From Candidatus Dadabacteria bacterium (lineage in GTDB: Bacteria > Desulfobacterota_D > UBA1144 > Nemesobacterales > Nemesobacteraceae): a stretch of DNA of 34,217 nucleotides. The stretch lies in assembly GCA_026705445.1 (NCBI GenBank), contig JAPPAR010000048.1:1-34217 (forward strand), in the 5' to 3' direction. The first letter of the stretch is position 1, and each line of letters starts with the position of its first letter. This document shows positions 34,167-34,217 of the stretch, one piece after another. Under the pieces are notes generated by a model, which ran no database searches, was not told where the DNA came from, and was given only the letters and a program-made list of their open reading frames with translations. The position numbers and the translations under genes were made by a program.

Positions 34167-34217
34167 GTTGCGGTAGGAATGCGAGTTTCCTCGCACCCCC
34201 CGCACAGATCCGTACGT
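34167..34217 (-). mobile_element. 3' end of a group II intron (domain VI and the 3' half of domain V), cut by the window edge
   Basis: Read on the minus strand, ACGTACGGATCT (34217-34206) matches the 3' strand of group II domain V. It is followed by a stem-loop matching domain VI: GTGCGGGGGGTGCGAG, a GAAA tetraloop, then CTCGCATTCCTACCGCAAC. The unpaired A at 34174 is in the branch-point position, seven bases before the predicted 3' end at 34167, which ends in AC as expected. The intron body and any reverse transcriptase gene would lie beyond the right edge. Confidence 0.75.

Noticed and set aside
1-34217. CRISPR array
   Set aside because: No regularly spaced short repeats with unique spacers were found. 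The repeats present are pairs or in-gene tandem repeats.

Overview
The window looks like chromosomal DNA from a Gram-negative bacterium. It encodes outer-membrane biogenesis proteins (TolB, Lgt, Lnt), a beta-barrel protein, an autotransporter-like protein and an MqnC-type radical SAM enzyme of the futalosine menaquinone route. A Deltaproteobacteria-like lineage such as Desulfobacterota or Candidatus Dadabacteria would fit, but this is an impression from gene content and protein style, not a phylogenetic result.

Layout. 1-4020: a Calx-beta/cadherin autotransporter-like gene (minus) lies between two imperfect ~170-bp direct repeats, each with a poly-G tract. 4018-6519: minus-strand cluster glyA-nrdR-tatD. 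6784-9531: uvrA (plus). 9600-11284: a small unknown gene, a perfect 18-bp inverted repeat, an AAA_14/DUF4143 ATPase gene and tRNA-Asn(GTT). 11366-12259: rpoH. 12686-20963: minus-strand genes for an HNH nuclease, TolB, ThpR, L21, L27, a HAMP/degenerate-cyclase membrane protein, AlaS and a beta-barrel protein. 21079-23572: a 42-aa membrane peptide gene, lgt and lnt (plus). 23549-28799: TPR lipoprotein, LolA/B-like lipoprotein, HPr, hisD and hisC (minus). 28806-29784: a ParB-like/HEPN fusion gene between 37-nt direct repeats. 29970-31049: mqnC (plus), apparently leaderless. 31245-33941: an 898-aa repetitive surface protein with a C-terminal Cys/TM/basic sorting signal (minus). 34167-34217: the 3' end of a group II intron, cut by the window edge.

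How it fits together. The core is housekeeping: translation (alaS, L21, L27, tRNA-Asn), one-carbon metabolism, DNA repair, histidine synthesis, and a coherent envelope theme (Lgt and Lnt build lipoproteins, two lipoproteins are encoded nearby, TolB serves the Tol-Pal system). Accessory signals are concentrated at both ends and at 28.8-29.8 kb. Both large surface-protein genes have 9-11 nt G/C homopolymers just upstream, and three of the four tracts sit between TTGAC and TATAT elements. This resembles slipped-strand, phase-variable promoters. The best candidate for an undescribed system is the ParB-like/HEPN gene, which has an intact R-x4-H motif and sits inside a direct-repeat-bounded insertion within the leader of a TPR lipoprotein gene.

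Limits: all homology calls come from reading motifs, and no database search was run. Promoter, terminator and phase-variation statements are inferences.
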